This document shows positions 1 to 8,300 of a stretch of 26,225 nucleotides of DNA, one piece after another (the first letter of the stretch is position 1; each line of letters opens with the position of its first letter). The notes under the pieces were generated by a model that made no database searches, had not been told where the DNA came from, and saw nothing but the letters and a program-made list of their open reading frames with translations. The position numbers and the translations under genes were made by a program. The stretch is from Clostridia bacterium (GTDB lineage Bacteria > Bacillota > Clostridia > Oscillospirales > CAG-272): the NCBI GenBank assembly GCA_900753295.1, contig CAADYQ010000001.1:1-26225 (forward strand). The letters are read 5' to 3'.

Positions 1-1
1 G

Positions 2-337
2 GGCAGCCTGCCATACGGCGCACAGCGCCGCCTTGAGATCGTGCGCGCGCTTGCCACGCGCCCCGCGATACTCCTGCTTGACGAGCCTGCCGCGGGCATG
101 AACCCGCATGAGACCGAGGAGCTGATGGAGAATATCATACGCATACGCGACACCTTCGGCATCGCCGTTATGCTTATTGAGCACGACATGAGGCTTGTAA
201 TGAACATCTGCGAAGGAATATGCGTGCTCGACCACGGCAAGGTTATAGCCAAGGGAACGCCCGAGGACATTCAGAACAACGAGGCTGTCATTACAGCATA
301 CCTCGGAAAGAAAAAGGAGGGCGGCGAAAATGCTTGA
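2..337 (+). CDS. livG: Branched-chain amino acid ABC transporter ATP-binding protein LivG (3' part only)
   Basis: This is the C-terminal part of an ABC ATPase; the gene begins upstream of the window. The open frame from base 2 shows an ABC signature-like stretch (LPYGAQRRLEI), the Walker B segment (AILLLDEPAAGM) and the H-loop (MLIEHDM). The IEHDM switch histidine and the tail after it are typical of LivG. LivG would couple ATP hydrolysis to uptake of branched-chain amino acids through LivH/LivM, at the inner face of the membrane. Its TGA stop (335-337) overlaps the livF start by 8 bp, so the two are co-translated. The Walker A motif lies outside the window. The family call is firm; the substrate (Leu/Ile/Val or another amide) is inferred from the LivG-LivF pairing. 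Confidence 0.9.
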   Translation, partial: GSLPYGAQRRLEIVRALATRPAILLLDEPAAGMNPHETEELMENIIRIRDTFGIAVMLIEHDMRLVMNICEGICVLDHGKVIAKGTPEDIQNNEAVITAYLGKKKEGGENA

Positions 338-1028
338 GGTCAAAAATATCAATGTTTATTACGGCAACATCCATGCACTCAAGGATGTGTCCTTTAATGT
401 AAACGATGGCGAGATAGTCGCTCTTATCGGCGCAAACGGCGCCGGAAAATCCACGACCCTCAAAACCGTTTCGGGGCTTTTGCGTTCCCGGACGGGAGAT
501 ATCATATTCAACGGAAAAAGCATCGCGCATACCGAACCGTACCGACTCGTGTCGGAGGGACTTGCGCATGTTCCGGAGGGACGCCGCATCTTTTTGCAGA
601 TGACGGTGACCGAGAACCTTGAGATGGGCGCTTACACGCGCAGGGACGGCACAAAAGAAGACATAGCCGACGTTTTCCGTCGCTTCCCGCGTCTGAAGCA
701 CCGTAAAAATCAGATCGCCGGTACGCTTTCCGGCGGCGAGCAGCAGATGCTTGCAATGGGGCGCGCTCTCATGAGCCACCCGAAGCTGCTTATGCTTGAC
801 GAGCCGTCGATGGGACTTGCGCCCATACTTGTACAGCAGATCTTTGATATCATCAAGGAGCTTCACGAAGCGGGCACAACGATACTTCTCGTCGAGCAGA
901 ACGCCGAAATGGCGCTTGCTATCGCCGACCGTGCGTATGTCTGCGAGTCCGGACGGATAGTGCTTTCCGGAACGGGAGCCGAGCTTGCCTCGAGCGACCA
1001 GATAAAGCGTGCGTATCTCGGAGGGTAA
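330..1028 (+). CDS. livF: Branched-chain amino acid ABC transporter ATP-binding protein LivF
   Basis: A complete 232-residue ABC ATPase, the usual LivF length. Walker A is GANGAGKST (residues 34-42), the signature is LSGGEQQ (133-139) and Walker B is LLMLDEP (153-159). The switch position reads LVEQNA, with Gln instead of His, which is characteristic of LivF as opposed to LivG. It is the second nucleotide-binding subunit of the high-affinity branched-chain amino acid importer. The start ATG at 330 follows an AAAGGAGG site inside livG and overlaps the livG stop. It is the last gene of its operon: a 16-bp stem-loop follows at 1044-1080. The permeases and binding protein must lie upstream of the window. 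Confidence 0.95.
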   Translation: MLEVKNINVYYGNIHALKDVSFNVNDGEIVALIGANGAGKSTTLKTVSGLLRSRTGDIIFNGKSIAHTEPYRLVSEGLAHVPEGRRIFLQMTVTENLEMGAYTRRDGTKEDIADVFRRFPRLKHRKNQIAGTLSGGEQQMLAMGRALMSHPKLLMLDEPSMGLAPILVQQIFDIIKELHEAGTTILLVEQNAEMALAIADRAYVCESGRIVLSGTGAELASSDQIKRAYLGG

Positions 1029-1043
1029 TGCTCATATTTGAGT

Positions 1044-1080
1044 AGGGGCTGTTAAAAACATTGAGTTTTTAACAGCCCCT
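1044..1080 (+). terminator. Stem-loop after livF, probable terminator and palindromic repeat copy
   Basis: A perfect 16-bp inverted repeat (arms 1044-1059 and 1065-1080, loop ATTGA) lies 16 bp after the livF stop. The arms read AGGGGCTGTTAAAAAC and its complement. There is no U-tract directly after the stem, but the upper stem is A/T rich and no livF-direction gene follows closely. It shares the core TTAAAAAnTCA/TGAGTTTTTAA with other palindromes in this gap. Confidence 0.6.
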
Positions 1081-1300
1081 AAAAATTTCGTAACGGGGAA
1101 AACTCAGTATGAGTTTTTTACCCACGTCAAAAATGCCGGGCGGGATACCGGCATTTTTGATGCGATTTGGTCGGTTTTGCCGGCAGGTATCTTGGCTTTT
1201 TCGTTTTTTGGGCGGCAAAACGGCGGTGTTCAGCCGCCGAGACCAAGTCGTCGGGTCATTAAAAAACTCAATATGAGTTTTTTAATGACCCTTTTTGCAA
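1081..1300. repeat. Cluster of palindromes in the livF-glyA gap (dispersed repeat family)
   Basis: This stretch contains no gene I can support. It holds a short palindrome at 1099-1117 (AAAACTCA/TGAGTTTT, loop GTA), an 11-bp stem at 1129-1158 (AAAAATGCCGG/CCGGCATTTTT) that resembles an intrinsic terminator, a 6-bp GC stem at 1221-1239 (CGGCGG/CCGCCG), and an 18-bp perfect stem with a 3-nt loop at 1253-1291. The phrase AAAACGGCGGTGTT (1217-1230) recurs exactly at 26199-26212, where TTAAAAAACTCA again follows. This points to a repeat family dispersed in the genome rather than to a coding region. Confidence 0.6.
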
Positions 1301-1403
1301 GGAACAAAAGAAAAAATATGCCGCATATGCCTGCGTGGCATACCTGAGCATGGCGCGTGGTGCAGGAAATGCACGCGCCTCATTCATTTTTCGCGCCGGG
1401 GAC

Positions 1404-1432
1404 TTGACGGTAACGGAATAAAAATGTATAAT
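1404..1432 (+). promoter_or_regulatory. Sigma-A promoter of glyA
   Basis: TTGACG (1404-1409), a 17-bp spacer and a perfect TATAAT (1427-1432). Transcription would start near 1439, leaving an untranslated leader of about 80 nt before glyA. I see no known riboswitch fold in that leader. Confidence 0.75.
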
Positions 1433-1521
1433 ATATAATGTAACAGAGTCTAATAAGGCGGGAATATCTGAGGGCTGTATGCTGCGGAGCGTTCCTGTCC
1501 TCAAGAAAGCAGGTATACCTT

Positions 1522-2760
1522 ATGTTTTTTGAAAAACTTTCCGCATTCGATCCCGAGGTCGGTGCAGCATGTGCGCGCGAGCTTTCCCGCCAGCGCCGCA
1601 ATATCGAGCTTATAGCATCCGAGAATATAGTGTCCGAGGCAGTGCTTCTTGCCGCGGGCGGAGTGCTTACAAACAAATATGCCGAGGGCTATCCCGGACA
1701 CCGTTATTACGGCGGCTGCGCCTATGTTGACGAGGTAGAGGAACTGGCGCGCGAGCGTGCCTGCCGGCTTTTCGGCGCGGAGCACGCCAACGTTCAGCCG
1801 CACAGCGGCGCGTCCGCAAACTTTGCCGTGTTCTTTGCGCTGCTGGAGCCGGGAGATACGGTGCTTTCGATGAGCCTTGCCGCAGGCGGTCATCTTTCGC
1901 ACGGTATGAAGCTGAATGTTTCGGGTAAGTATTTCAATATAGTCCATTACGGCGTTGATCCTGTCACCGAGACCATCGACTATGACGCGGTGCGCGAGGC
2001 GGCTCTTGAATGTCACCCCAAGATGATTATCGCGGGCGCGAGCGCGTACCCGCGTGTGATAGATTTTGCACGCTTCCGTAAAATAGCCGATGAGGTAGGA
2101 GCTTTCCTCATGGTCGATATGGCGCACATCGCCGGGCTTGTCGCCGCAGGGCTTCATCCCAGCCCCGTGCCTTATGCCGACGTCGTTACCACGACCACGC
2201 ATAAGACCCTTCGCGGACCGCGCGGCGGCATGATACTCTGTCGTGAGGAGCTGGCGCAAAGAATCGACAAGGCGATATTCCCCGGTACGCAGGGCGGACC
2301 GCTCATGCACATCATCGCCGCAAAGGCGGTAGCGCTTGGAGAGGCTCTTACGCCCGAATTTACCGTCTACCAGAACAATATCGTAAAGAATGCCCGCGCA
2401 CTTGCGGACGGACTGACCGCACGCGGTATCCGCCTTGTTTCCGGCGGGACCGACAACCACCTCATGCTGCTCGATCTTCGCGGCACGCCCGTGACGGGCA
2501 AGGAGCTTGAGACCCGCCTTGACGAGGTGTGCATAACCGCCAACAAGAATGCGGTGCCGAACGACCCGCAAAAGCCGATGATAACATCGGGACTCAGAGT
2601 GGGAACGCCCGCGGTGACGACCCGCGGCTTCGGTATTCCCGAAATGGAGAAGATAGCGGGATTTATCTCCGATGCTGTGTTTGATTTCGATGCCAACCGC
2701 GAGCGCATCGCCGCCGAGGTGCGCGAGCTGACCGACAGATTTCCTATCTATAAGGATTGA
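1522..2760 (+). CDS. glyA: Serine hydroxymethyltransferase
   Basis: A 412-residue PLP enzyme of normal bacterial length. It interconverts serine plus tetrahydrofolate with glycine plus 5,10-methylene-THF in the cytoplasm, the main entry of one-carbon units for purine, thymidylate and methionine synthesis. The N-terminal ELIASEN motif and the PLP-lysine motif TTTTHKTLRGPRGG (Lys228) are intact, as are the YAEGYPGHRYYGG substrate loop and the C-terminal TSGLRVGTPAVTTRG segment. The start is fixed by the family N-terminus, with a weak AGCAGG site upstream. It is transcribed alone from a consensus promoter at 1404-1432 and closed by a strong hairpin at 2785-2818. Confidence 0.97.
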   Translation: MFFEKLSAFDPEVGAACARELSRQRRNIELIASENIVSEAVLLAAGGVLTNKYAEGYPGHRYYGGCAYVDEVEELARERACRLFGAEHANVQPHSGASANFAVFFALLEPGDTVLSMSLAAGGHLSHGMKLNVSGKYFNIVHYGVDPVTETIDYDAVREAALECHPKMIIAGASAYPRVIDFARFRKIADEVGAFLMVDMAHIAGLVAAGLHPSPVPYADVVTTTTHKTLRGPRGGMILCREELAQRIDKAIFPGTQGGPLMHIIAAKAVALGEALTPEFTVYQNNIVKNARALADGLTARGIRLVSGGTDNHLMLLDLRGTPVTGKELETRLDEVCITANKNAVPNDPQKPMITSGLRVGTPAVTTRGFGIPEMEKIAGFISDAVFDFDANRERIAAEVRELTDRFPIYKD

Positions 2761-2784
2761 AGCGGCAGGCATACAGATAATATG

Positions 2785-2818
2785 AATGTGCTGTCGCGCA
2801 AATGCGCGACAGCACATT
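2785..2818. terminator. Bidirectional terminator between glyA and the radical-SAM gene
   Basis: Perfect 15-bp GC-rich stem (arms 2785-2799 and 2804-2818, loop AAAT) followed by TTTTGTG on the plus strand; A-rich bases flank it on the other side. It lies between two convergent genes and could stop transcription from both. Confidence 0.8.
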
Positions 2819-2873
2819 TTGTGTATTCGATTGTTCTTTGGCAGTGAGAACGCCGAAGACCGCGTGCAAGGGC

Positions 2874-3803
2874 TTATTCCTTATCTTTTATACTTCGGCA
2901 GGAGGCGTCCACGGTCAGGTGTTCGCCGAATTCCGGGGTGTATTTCGTTCCGGATGATGTGCGCGCCTGCATATATCCGTCAAAGCCGAGGCGGTCTGCC
3001 TCCGCTACAACCGAATCGTATTCGAACGATGTTACGCGGCGGCGCAGGTCCCGGTCGTCGCCCGTGTAGAATTCCGGCGAATACTGGCTCATAAGGCTGA
3101 TCTTTATCCCGGAAGGCGGTACGATCCCGGCGAGTCGGCGCAGCACGTCAAACGAGTCGCGGCGACAGCCCGGAAGCACCAGATGCCGCACGAGCACGCC
3201 GCGCCGCAGCATTTCGCCGTCAAAGCGCGCTTCGCCGAGGACGCGGTACATATACCCGATGCACTCGGCTGCGCGGTCGGCATAATCGGCTGCCGCCGAG
3301 TATTTTTTTGATAGCTCCGGTGAAAAATACTTGAAATCGGGCATGTATACATCGATAAGCCCCGCAACAGCCGCAAGCGTGTCCACCGACTCATACCCGC
3401 CGCTGTTCCACACCACCGGCAGTGAAAGACCGCCCGCGCGCGCCAGCCGCAGTGCCTCGGCAACGCGCGGCGTGAAGTGTGTGGGCGTGACAAGATCGAC
3501 AGACGAAAGCCCCGACGCCTGAATATCGAGCATTATCTGTGCCAGCTCTGCGGGGGAGATTTCATCGCCCGGCTCATGCCCCGGCGCCGGGTGGCTTATC
3601 GGCGCGTTCTGACAAAAAACGCACCCGAGATTGCACCCGGTGAAAAATATTGCGCCCGCGCCGTGCTTGCCGGATATGCACGGCTCTTCAAATGAATGAC
3701 GCATAACGCGCGACACGCGCAGCTCAGCGCCCACGCCGCAAAAGCCGCGCCCTGTGCGGCGGTCCACCCCGCAACGGCGCGGACATATAGTGCAAACCGA
3801 CAT
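2874..3803 (-). CDS. Radical SAM protein of the COG1313 (PflX-like, pyruvate-formate-lyase-activase-related) family
   Basis: A 309-residue radical S-adenosylmethionine protein. The cluster-binding CxxxCxxC is in GCNLGCVFC (Cys57, Cys61, Cys64). The N-terminus carries a second cysteine set, CTICPRRC...FCG (Cys4, 7, 11, 22), typical of COG1313 and able to bind another metal site. The family resembles glycyl-radical-enzyme activases, but its substrate is not established and no glycyl radical enzyme lies next to it here. The ATG at 3803 follows an AGGAGG site and a well-formed promoter, giving a leader of about 20 nt. It is a single-gene unit convergent with glyA and divergent from cinA. Confidence 0.88.
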   Translation of the reverse strand: MSVCTICPRRCGVDRRTGRGFCGVGAELRVSRVMRHSFEEPCISGKHGAGAIFFTGCNLGCVFCQNAPISHPAPGHEPGDEISPAELAQIMLDIQASGLSSVDLVTPTHFTPRVAEALRLARAGGLSLPVVWNSGGYESVDTLAAVAGLIDVYMPDFKYFSPELSKKYSAAADYADRAAECIGYMYRVLGEARFDGEMLRRGVLVRHLVLPGCRRDSFDVLRRLAGIVPPSGIKISLMSQYSPEFYTGDDRDLRRRVTSFEYDSVVAEADRLGFDGYMQARTSSGTKYTPEFGEHLTVDASCRSIKDKE

Positions 3804-3830
3804 TTTACGCCTCCTGCTTGATATGCTATA

Positions 3831-3859
3831 ATATTACCACACGCGCGCGTAAAAGTCAA
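3831..3859 (-). promoter_or_regulatory. Promoter of the COG1313 radical-SAM gene
   Basis: On the minus strand, TTGACT (complement of 3854-3859), a 17-bp spacer and TAATAT (complement of 3831-3836). The predicted start near 3824 is about 20 nt from the ATG. Confidence 0.7.
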
Positions 3860-3878
3860 CAAATATTGCGCGCCGCGG

Positions 3879-3907
3879 TTTACAAAACGCTCCGTCGGTG
3901 ATATAAT
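3879..3907 (+). promoter_or_regulatory. Upstream promoter candidate for cinA
   Basis: TTTACA (3879-3884), a 17-bp spacer and a perfect TATAAT (3902-3907). Transcription from here would give a leader of roughly 210 nt. A second candidate, TTGATA (3965-3970) with an 18-bp spacer and TAATAT (3989-3994), lies closer. The leader carries a small hairpin at 4071-4085 (GATGCG/CGCATC). No riboswitch class was recognised. Confidence 0.6.
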
Positions 3908-4125
3908 TATGTTGAATACTGTCGTCCGCTCCGGTCGTCATGAACCGACACTTACAAGACGCCTTTGATATATTATATTACATAACTGTAATATATTAGA
4001 TGGCGATATTCGCATTGACGGATACGGTGGACGAAACGGACGGAGACATTATATACCGATAACACATACAGATGCGACGCGCATCGGACGAATGTCGGTC
4101 GGCGTCGTTTTTCGGAGGCGATAAA

Positions 4126-5400
4126 ATGTTTGAAACTGAAATAAAAAGCGCGGAGATCCTCTGTGTCGGTACCGAGCTTCTGCTTGGCGACATTGTGAAC
4201 ACCAACGCGGCGTTCATGTCGCAACGGCTTGCGGAAATGGGCATCCCGGTTTACCGTCAGGCGGTGGTGGGGGACAACCCCGAACGGCTGCGTTCGGCGC
4301 TTGCGGCGGCATTCGAGCATGCGGACGCCGTGTTTATGAGCGGCGGTCTGGGTCCCACCTGCGACGATCTAACCAAGGAAACGGTTGCGGAGTATTTCGG
4401 GCTACCAATGCATCTTGACGAGCACACGCTTGACAAAATACGCCGCTATTTTGCCGATACCGGGCGCGAAATGCCCGAAAATAACGTAAAGCAGGCTATG
4501 ATCCCGGAGGGGGCGGTCATTTTTGAAAATGACTGGGGGACAGCTCCGGCTATGGCTGTGGAGGACAAAAAAAGCGGTAAGACGGCGATCCTGCTTCCGG
4601 GTGTGCCGATAGAAATGACCACCCTCTGGCGCGAGCGGGTGCATCCGTATCTATGCCGCCGTTCGGGGTCGGTGATAGTCAGCCACAATGTGCACATCCT
4701 CGGTATGGGTGAATCCACGGTCGAGGAGCACCTGCGCCCGATGATGAAGGAGTGGGAAAATCCCACCGTTGCGCCATACTGCAAGGAGGGCGAGGTCCGC
4801 GTCCGTGTGAGCGCGCGCGCTGTCACGCATGAAGCCGCTGACGCAATGTGCCGTGAGGCGATAAAGCGGATACGCGCGACCGAGGTCGGCGGGTATATCT
4901 ACGGTATAGATGTGGGTTCGGTCGAAAACGCGCTGCTCGCGGAGCTGCGCGCCGCAGGGAAAACGCTTGCGGTAGCCGAATCCTGCACCGGCGGGCTTGT
5001 GGCAAAGCGGCTCACCGATATTGCCGGCTGCTCGGATGTTTTCCTCGGCGGCTGTGCGACCTACTGCAACGAGGCGAAGATGAAGCTGCTCGGCGTAAAG
5101 CGCGAAACGCTTGACGCGCACACGGCTGTCTCGCGCGAGACCGCTGCCGAAATGGCGCGCGGCGTACGGCTGGCGCTCGGCGCGGATATCGGACTTGCCA
5201 CGACAGGCTATGCCGGTCCCGGCGGCGGGGCCGATACCGAGCCGGTGGGTACGGTATATGTGGCGATATCGGATGCCGACGGCGAAAGAGTAAAGCGTCT
5301 TTCAATGTCGCCGCTCCGCTCGCGCGAATACATCCGTTACAGCGCCGCAACGCAGGCGATGGGACAGGCGCTGACGATACCCGCTCCGGAGCGCGACTGA
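4126..5400 (+). CDS. cinA: CinA family protein with nicotinamide-nucleotide (NMN) deamidase domain
   Basis: A 424-residue two-domain protein. The N-terminal MoCF/COG1058 domain shows GTELLLGDIVNTN and SGGLGPTCDDLTKE (about residues 72-85). The C-terminal PncC-like domain shows AESCTGG (284-290) and TTGYAGPGGG. The C-terminal domain deamidates NMN to nicotinate mononucleotide in NAD salvage; the N-terminal domain of full-length CinA is linked to ADP-ribose pyrophosphatase activity in characterised homologues. I chose the ATG at 4126 because CGGAGG sits just before it and the family N-terminus begins there; the in-frame ATG at 4072 would add 18 unrelated residues. It is alone in its unit, so the name reflects family history rather than competence genes nearby. 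Confidence 0.93.
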   Translation: MFETEIKSAEILCVGTELLLGDIVNTNAAFMSQRLAEMGIPVYRQAVVGDNPERLRSALAAAFEHADAVFMSGGLGPTCDDLTKETVAEYFGLPMHLDEHTLDKIRRYFADTGREMPENNVKQAMIPEGAVIFENDWGTAPAMAVEDKKSGKTAILLPGVPIEMTTLWRERVHPYLCRRSGSVIVSHNVHILGMGESTVEEHLRPMMKEWENPTVAPYCKEGEVRVRVSARAVTHEAADAMCREAIKRIRATEVGGYIYGIDVGSVENALLAELRAAGKTLAVAESCTGGLVAKRLTDIAGCSDVFLGGCATYCNEAKMKLLGVKRETLDAHTAVSRETAAEMARGVRLALGADIGLATTGYAGPGGGADTEPVGTVYVAISDADGERVKRLSMSPLRSREYIRYSAATQAMGQALTIPAPERD

Positions 5401-5464
5401 GTGGCGAACCTACGTGAAATTTTTGATTTTTCCTTTTTTTCGCGCTTTTTTTACGCTTGCGGTA

Positions 5465-5493
5465 TTGATTTTCTGTCAATAATATTATACAAT
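5465..5493 (+). promoter_or_regulatory. Promoter of pfkA
   Basis: TTGATT (5465-5470), a 17-bp spacer and TACAAT (5488-5493) in an AT-rich stretch. The leader of about 65 nt contains a small GC hairpin (5513-5529, TGCCGC/GCGGCA) before the AGGAGA ribosome-binding site of pfkA. Confidence 0.6.
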
Positions 5494-5565
5494 ATATCGG
5501 AAAAAAGCTGTGTGCCGCCACACGCGGCAGCAGGACAAAAGTATTCAGCACAGGAGACTTGAAAA

Positions 5566-6642
5566 ATGGCTAAATTCAATAAAATAGGCGTACTTACCTC
5601 CGGCGGCGATGCCCCCGGCATGAACGCCGCTATAAGAGCTATCACCCGCCGCGCCCTTCAGCACGGTATTGAGGTAAAGGGCATTCTCGGCGGTTACAGC
5701 GGACTTATTGCCGACAATATGATAGACCTCACCGCACGCCGTGTGTCCAACATTTCCTATATGGGCGGAACGATCATTTATTCCGACCGCTGCCCCGAGT
5801 TCAAGACCGAGGAAGGCATGCAGAAGGCTATCGAGACCTGCCACCGCAATAACATAGACGCTATCGTGGCTATCGGCGGCGACGGGACCTTCCGCGGCGC
5901 GACAGACCTTTCCATACGCGGCATTCCCACGATCGGCGTTACAGGCTCCATCGACAATGATATAACCGCTACCGATTACACTGTCGGCTTTGACACCGCC
6001 ATGAACACGGTGCTTGAATGCGTTGACCGCCTGCGCGACACCTGCGAGTCTCACGCAAGATGCAACGTGGTAGAGGTAATGGGACGCGACTGCGGCGAAA
6101 TAGCGCTCAAGACCGGTATCGCATCCGGCGCCGTTGCCATCGCTATCCCCGAGGTGCCCTTTGACGAGGACGCCGCTATCGCGCGCATAAAGGCTGCAAA
6201 GGCGGACGGCAAGCGCGGAATGCTCGTTATCGTTTCCGAGGGCGTGTTCACTGCCGACGGCAAGCCGTACAGCGAGGTCCTGGCAAAGAAGATCGGCGCC
6301 GAGACGGGCGTTGAGACAAAATTCGCACGTCTGGCACACATCGTGCGCGGCGGCAATCCTACACTGCGTGACCGCCTGACCGCTACCGAGATGGGCGTAT
6401 TTGCGGTCGATCTGCTGCTTGACGGCAAGAGCGACGCCATCGTTGCCGAGATCGACGGCAAGATAGTCAGCACCGACATCCGCTTTGCACTTACGACCGA
6501 CAAGATGTATAAGAAGAAGCTGAAGGACGGTCAGCTTGACGGCTTCAGCGCCGAGGAGATCGACGCCATGAAAGCCATCTGCGCCAAGCGCGAGGCTGAT
6601 ATAAAGAGACTTTACGATATCTCGCTCGGACTTTGCAGATAA
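5566..6642 (+). CDS. pfkA: ATP-dependent 6-phosphofructokinase
   Basis: A 358-residue group A phosphofructokinase that phosphorylates fructose 6-phosphate to fructose 1,6-bisphosphate, the committed step of glycolysis. TSGGDAPGMN (11-20), GGDG (104-107), TGSIDND (126-132, catalytic Asp130), EVMGRDCG and the HIVRGGNPTLRDR loop are all present. Gly107 and Gly127 occupy the positions that separate ATP-dependent enzymes from pyrophosphate-dependent ones (Asp and Lys there), so ATP is the likely donor. Ser-Ile-Asp replaces the more common Thr-Ile-Asp, a mild variation. The protein is about 35 residues longer than the E. coli enzyme, mostly at the C-terminus. The start follows AGGAGA. The gene is single and ends at a strong terminator. 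Confidence 0.95.
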   Translation: MAKFNKIGVLTSGGDAPGMNAAIRAITRRALQHGIEVKGILGGYSGLIADNMIDLTARRVSNISYMGGTIIYSDRCPEFKTEEGMQKAIETCHRNNIDAIVAIGGDGTFRGATDLSIRGIPTIGVTGSIDNDITATDYTVGFDTAMNTVLECVDRLRDTCESHARCNVVEVMGRDCGEIALKTGIASGAVAIAIPEVPFDEDAAIARIKAAKADGKRGMLVIVSEGVFTADGKPYSEVLAKKIGAETGVETKFARLAHIVRGGNPTLRDRLTATEMGVFAVDLLLDGKSDAIVAEIDGKIVSTDIRFALTTDKMYKKKLKDGQLDGFSAEEIDAMKAICAKREADIKRLYDISLGLCR

Positions 6643-6658
6643 ATAAAGATCGATAGAT

Positions 6659-6713
6659 AAAAAAACTCCCCCGTCGGACACGCCGCTTGCGTGACCTCAG
6701 GGGGAGTTTTTTT
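6659..6713. terminator. Bidirectional terminator between pfkA and the solute-binding lipoprotein gene
   Basis: Outer 14-bp stem AAAAAAACTCCCCC / GGGGGAGTTTTTTT (6659-6672 and 6700-6713) with an inner 5-bp stem CACGC/GCGTG (6679-6693). It ends in T-runs on both strands, so it can serve both convergent units. The remaining bases to 6800 contain no gene I can support. Confidence 0.88.
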
Positions 6714-6800
6714 GATCTTTTGGAGTTGATCTATAATGGAGGGTGGATATAAGCGAATGATGTTTATGTCATCGGTGGGAGAGCGCCGTGCGCTCGCGCC

Positions 6801-8285
6801 TTACTTCTGGAAGGCGGCGGATATCGTAGAAAATACGCCGTTGATGTATTTTCTGTTGGATTCGACCTTGGTCGCCCACGACTGCTCATTGTTTATAACA
6901 CAGTTGCGGAAGAGCGCAACGGCGCTGTTGGACCAGTTGAAGTTGCCGCTGTAAAGGCGCGCCATGTCAACATAAACGTTGGACTTGATAAGGTCGAACA
7001 TCTTTGCATCGAGCGGATCGTTTGAGTACACGCTCTTGAAGACCACCTCAAACAGGGTCGGAGAAGTACGGCGGTAGCTCTCGGATGCGAGCGCTTCAAG
7101 CGCGGCGCCGGACATTGACTTGTTGGGCGCGGCGGCGGGAATGCAGAAGTTGGTGTAGGGGAAGCCGACTGTCGAGTGGCATCCGCCGGATTCACTGTCG
7201 ATCGCAGGGTAGGGGCATATGCCGTATACCCAGTCAACATCACGGAAGCTCATTACCGTGCTGCCGGCGCAGGTGCCGAACAGGGTGTTGCCGGATTTGA
7301 TGGTATTGTAGCCGTTGTTGGGATCGTATGTGATCTCCTGGTTGCCGTTTATCCAGTTACCGAGTTTGGTCACGATGTTGACCATGCGCTCGCCGGTAAA
7401 TTCATCGTTGAGCACGATGTTGCCGTTGTTGTCAAAGCGGGTCATCTGCACGCCGGAGGCGGAAAGGAAGGGATCGATATAAACCTGACCGGAAATGACA
7501 AGACCGAACTTGTCGCCGAAATCGGGCTTGAGCGAGCTGTTGGTGTCCTCATATGCCTTGCTGCACATCTGCATCATAACGTCAAGAGTCCACTTGTCGT
7601 TCTCGGCGAGTGCGCGGGGGTCCTCAAGACCCAGTTCCTTGAGCCTGCCCATATTGACGACCATAAAATAGAGGTTGTAAAGGAATGCGTTGGATATATC
7701 GCCGGTGGCAAAGTAAAGGCTGCCGTTTATCTCGGAGGAGCGGATGAAGGACTCGGGCCACCATGGTTTGCTCATGTCAAGATGATCGACGGTGTAGAGG
7801 TCGGTAAGCAGTCCGCGCTGGGCAAGAACGCCGGAGCACATGCTGTAACAGCCGATAATGTCGTAATCGCAGGAGCCGGAACCGACAGTCGCCTCTGCCT
7901 GTGAGACAAAGAAGTTCATGTTGGGGTTGTCACCCTTGATGAGGTCAAAGCGGAATTTAATGCCGAGGCGCTGCTCAACATTCTGATTGCGGAAGTAAAG
8001 CGCATCGCTGACCTTATTTTCGGTAAGCTCCTCGACGAAAAATTCATCGTTTGAGGTCTCCCAGCCGAGCACACGGACGGTCTCGCCGCCAAAGTTGAGG
8101 TCCTTGTCAAGGCTGTCCTTGATAAGTCCGTTTTCGTCATAGGGGGATTCGGTGGTTTCCGCGACCGTGCCGGCTGTTGTGCTGCCGGGCGTATCGTCGG
8201 GAACGTCATTGTGACATGCTGCCAGAACGAAGACAGCGGATATCAGCATGGTAAAAACGAGGATGAACGAAAGAACTCTTTTCAT
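6801..8285 (-). CDS. Extracellular solute-binding lipoprotein (paralogue A)
   Basis: A 494-residue lipoprotein with a signal peptide and lipobox LAAC (lipid-modified Cys24), then an acidic/Thr-rich linker. The body resembles a large ABC-type solute-binding protein. It shares a motif series with the proteins at 13668-15149 and 15235-16740: DMSKPWW, GSLYFATG and DKWTLD. The ligand is unknown; oligosaccharides or peptides are usual for such large binding proteins. There is no permease or ATPase in this region, so it would have to use a transporter encoded elsewhere or act as a surface binding protein. It follows the endonuclease/phosphatase-domain lipoprotein gene by 15 bp, with an AAAGGAG site in the gap, so both are one operon. 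The bidirectional hairpin at 6659-6713 ends it. Confidence 0.85.
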   Translation of the reverse strand: MKRVLSFILVFTMLISAVFVLAACHNDVPDDTPGSTTAGTVAETTESPYDENGLIKDSLDKDLNFGGETVRVLGWETSNDEFFVEELTENKVSDALYFRNQNVEQRLGIKFRFDLIKGDNPNMNFFVSQAEATVGSGSCDYDIIGCYSMCSGVLAQRGLLTDLYTVDHLDMSKPWWPESFIRSSEINGSLYFATGDISNAFLYNLYFMVVNMGRLKELGLEDPRALAENDKWTLDVMMQMCSKAYEDTNSSLKPDFGDKFGLVISGQVYIDPFLSASGVQMTRFDNNGNIVLNDEFTGERMVNIVTKLGNWINGNQEITYDPNNGYNTIKSGNTLFGTCAGSTVMSFRDVDWVYGICPYPAIDSESGGCHSTVGFPYTNFCIPAAAPNKSMSGAALEALASESYRRTSPTLFEVVFKSVYSNDPLDAKMFDLIKSNVYVDMARLYSGNFNWSNSAVALFRNCVINNEQSWATKVESNRKYINGVFSTISAAFQK

Positions 8286-8300
8286 TGTGTTTTCTCCTTT

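Noticed and set aside
1129..1158. Riboswitch or attenuator upstream of glyA
   Set aside because: The structures lie far upstream of the glyA promoter (1404-1432), so they are not part of its leader; they fit palindromic repeats or terminators better.
1501..2817. Long open frame (438 codons) on the strand opposite glyA
   Set aside because: It mirrors glyA, which has every expected motif; the antisense product is rich in His/Arg/Cys without domain-like pattern, as high-GC shadow frames are. It would also read through the glyA terminator region.
4000..4062. Possible 20-residue upstream peptide in the cinA leader (MAIFALTD...)
   Set aside because: It has no ribosome-binding site, and its ATG coincides with the predicted start of the proximal promoter; nothing supports it beyond an open frame.
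5545..6681. Antisense frame of 378 codons opposite pfkA
   Set aside because: It is a shadow of an unmistakable phosphofructokinase, with no ribosome-binding site or promoter and a composition typical of antisense frames.
6736..6954. Small plus-strand frame between pfkA and solute-binding gene A
   Set aside because: Most of it is antisense to the 3' end of the solute-binding gene, and it lies between convergent terminators.
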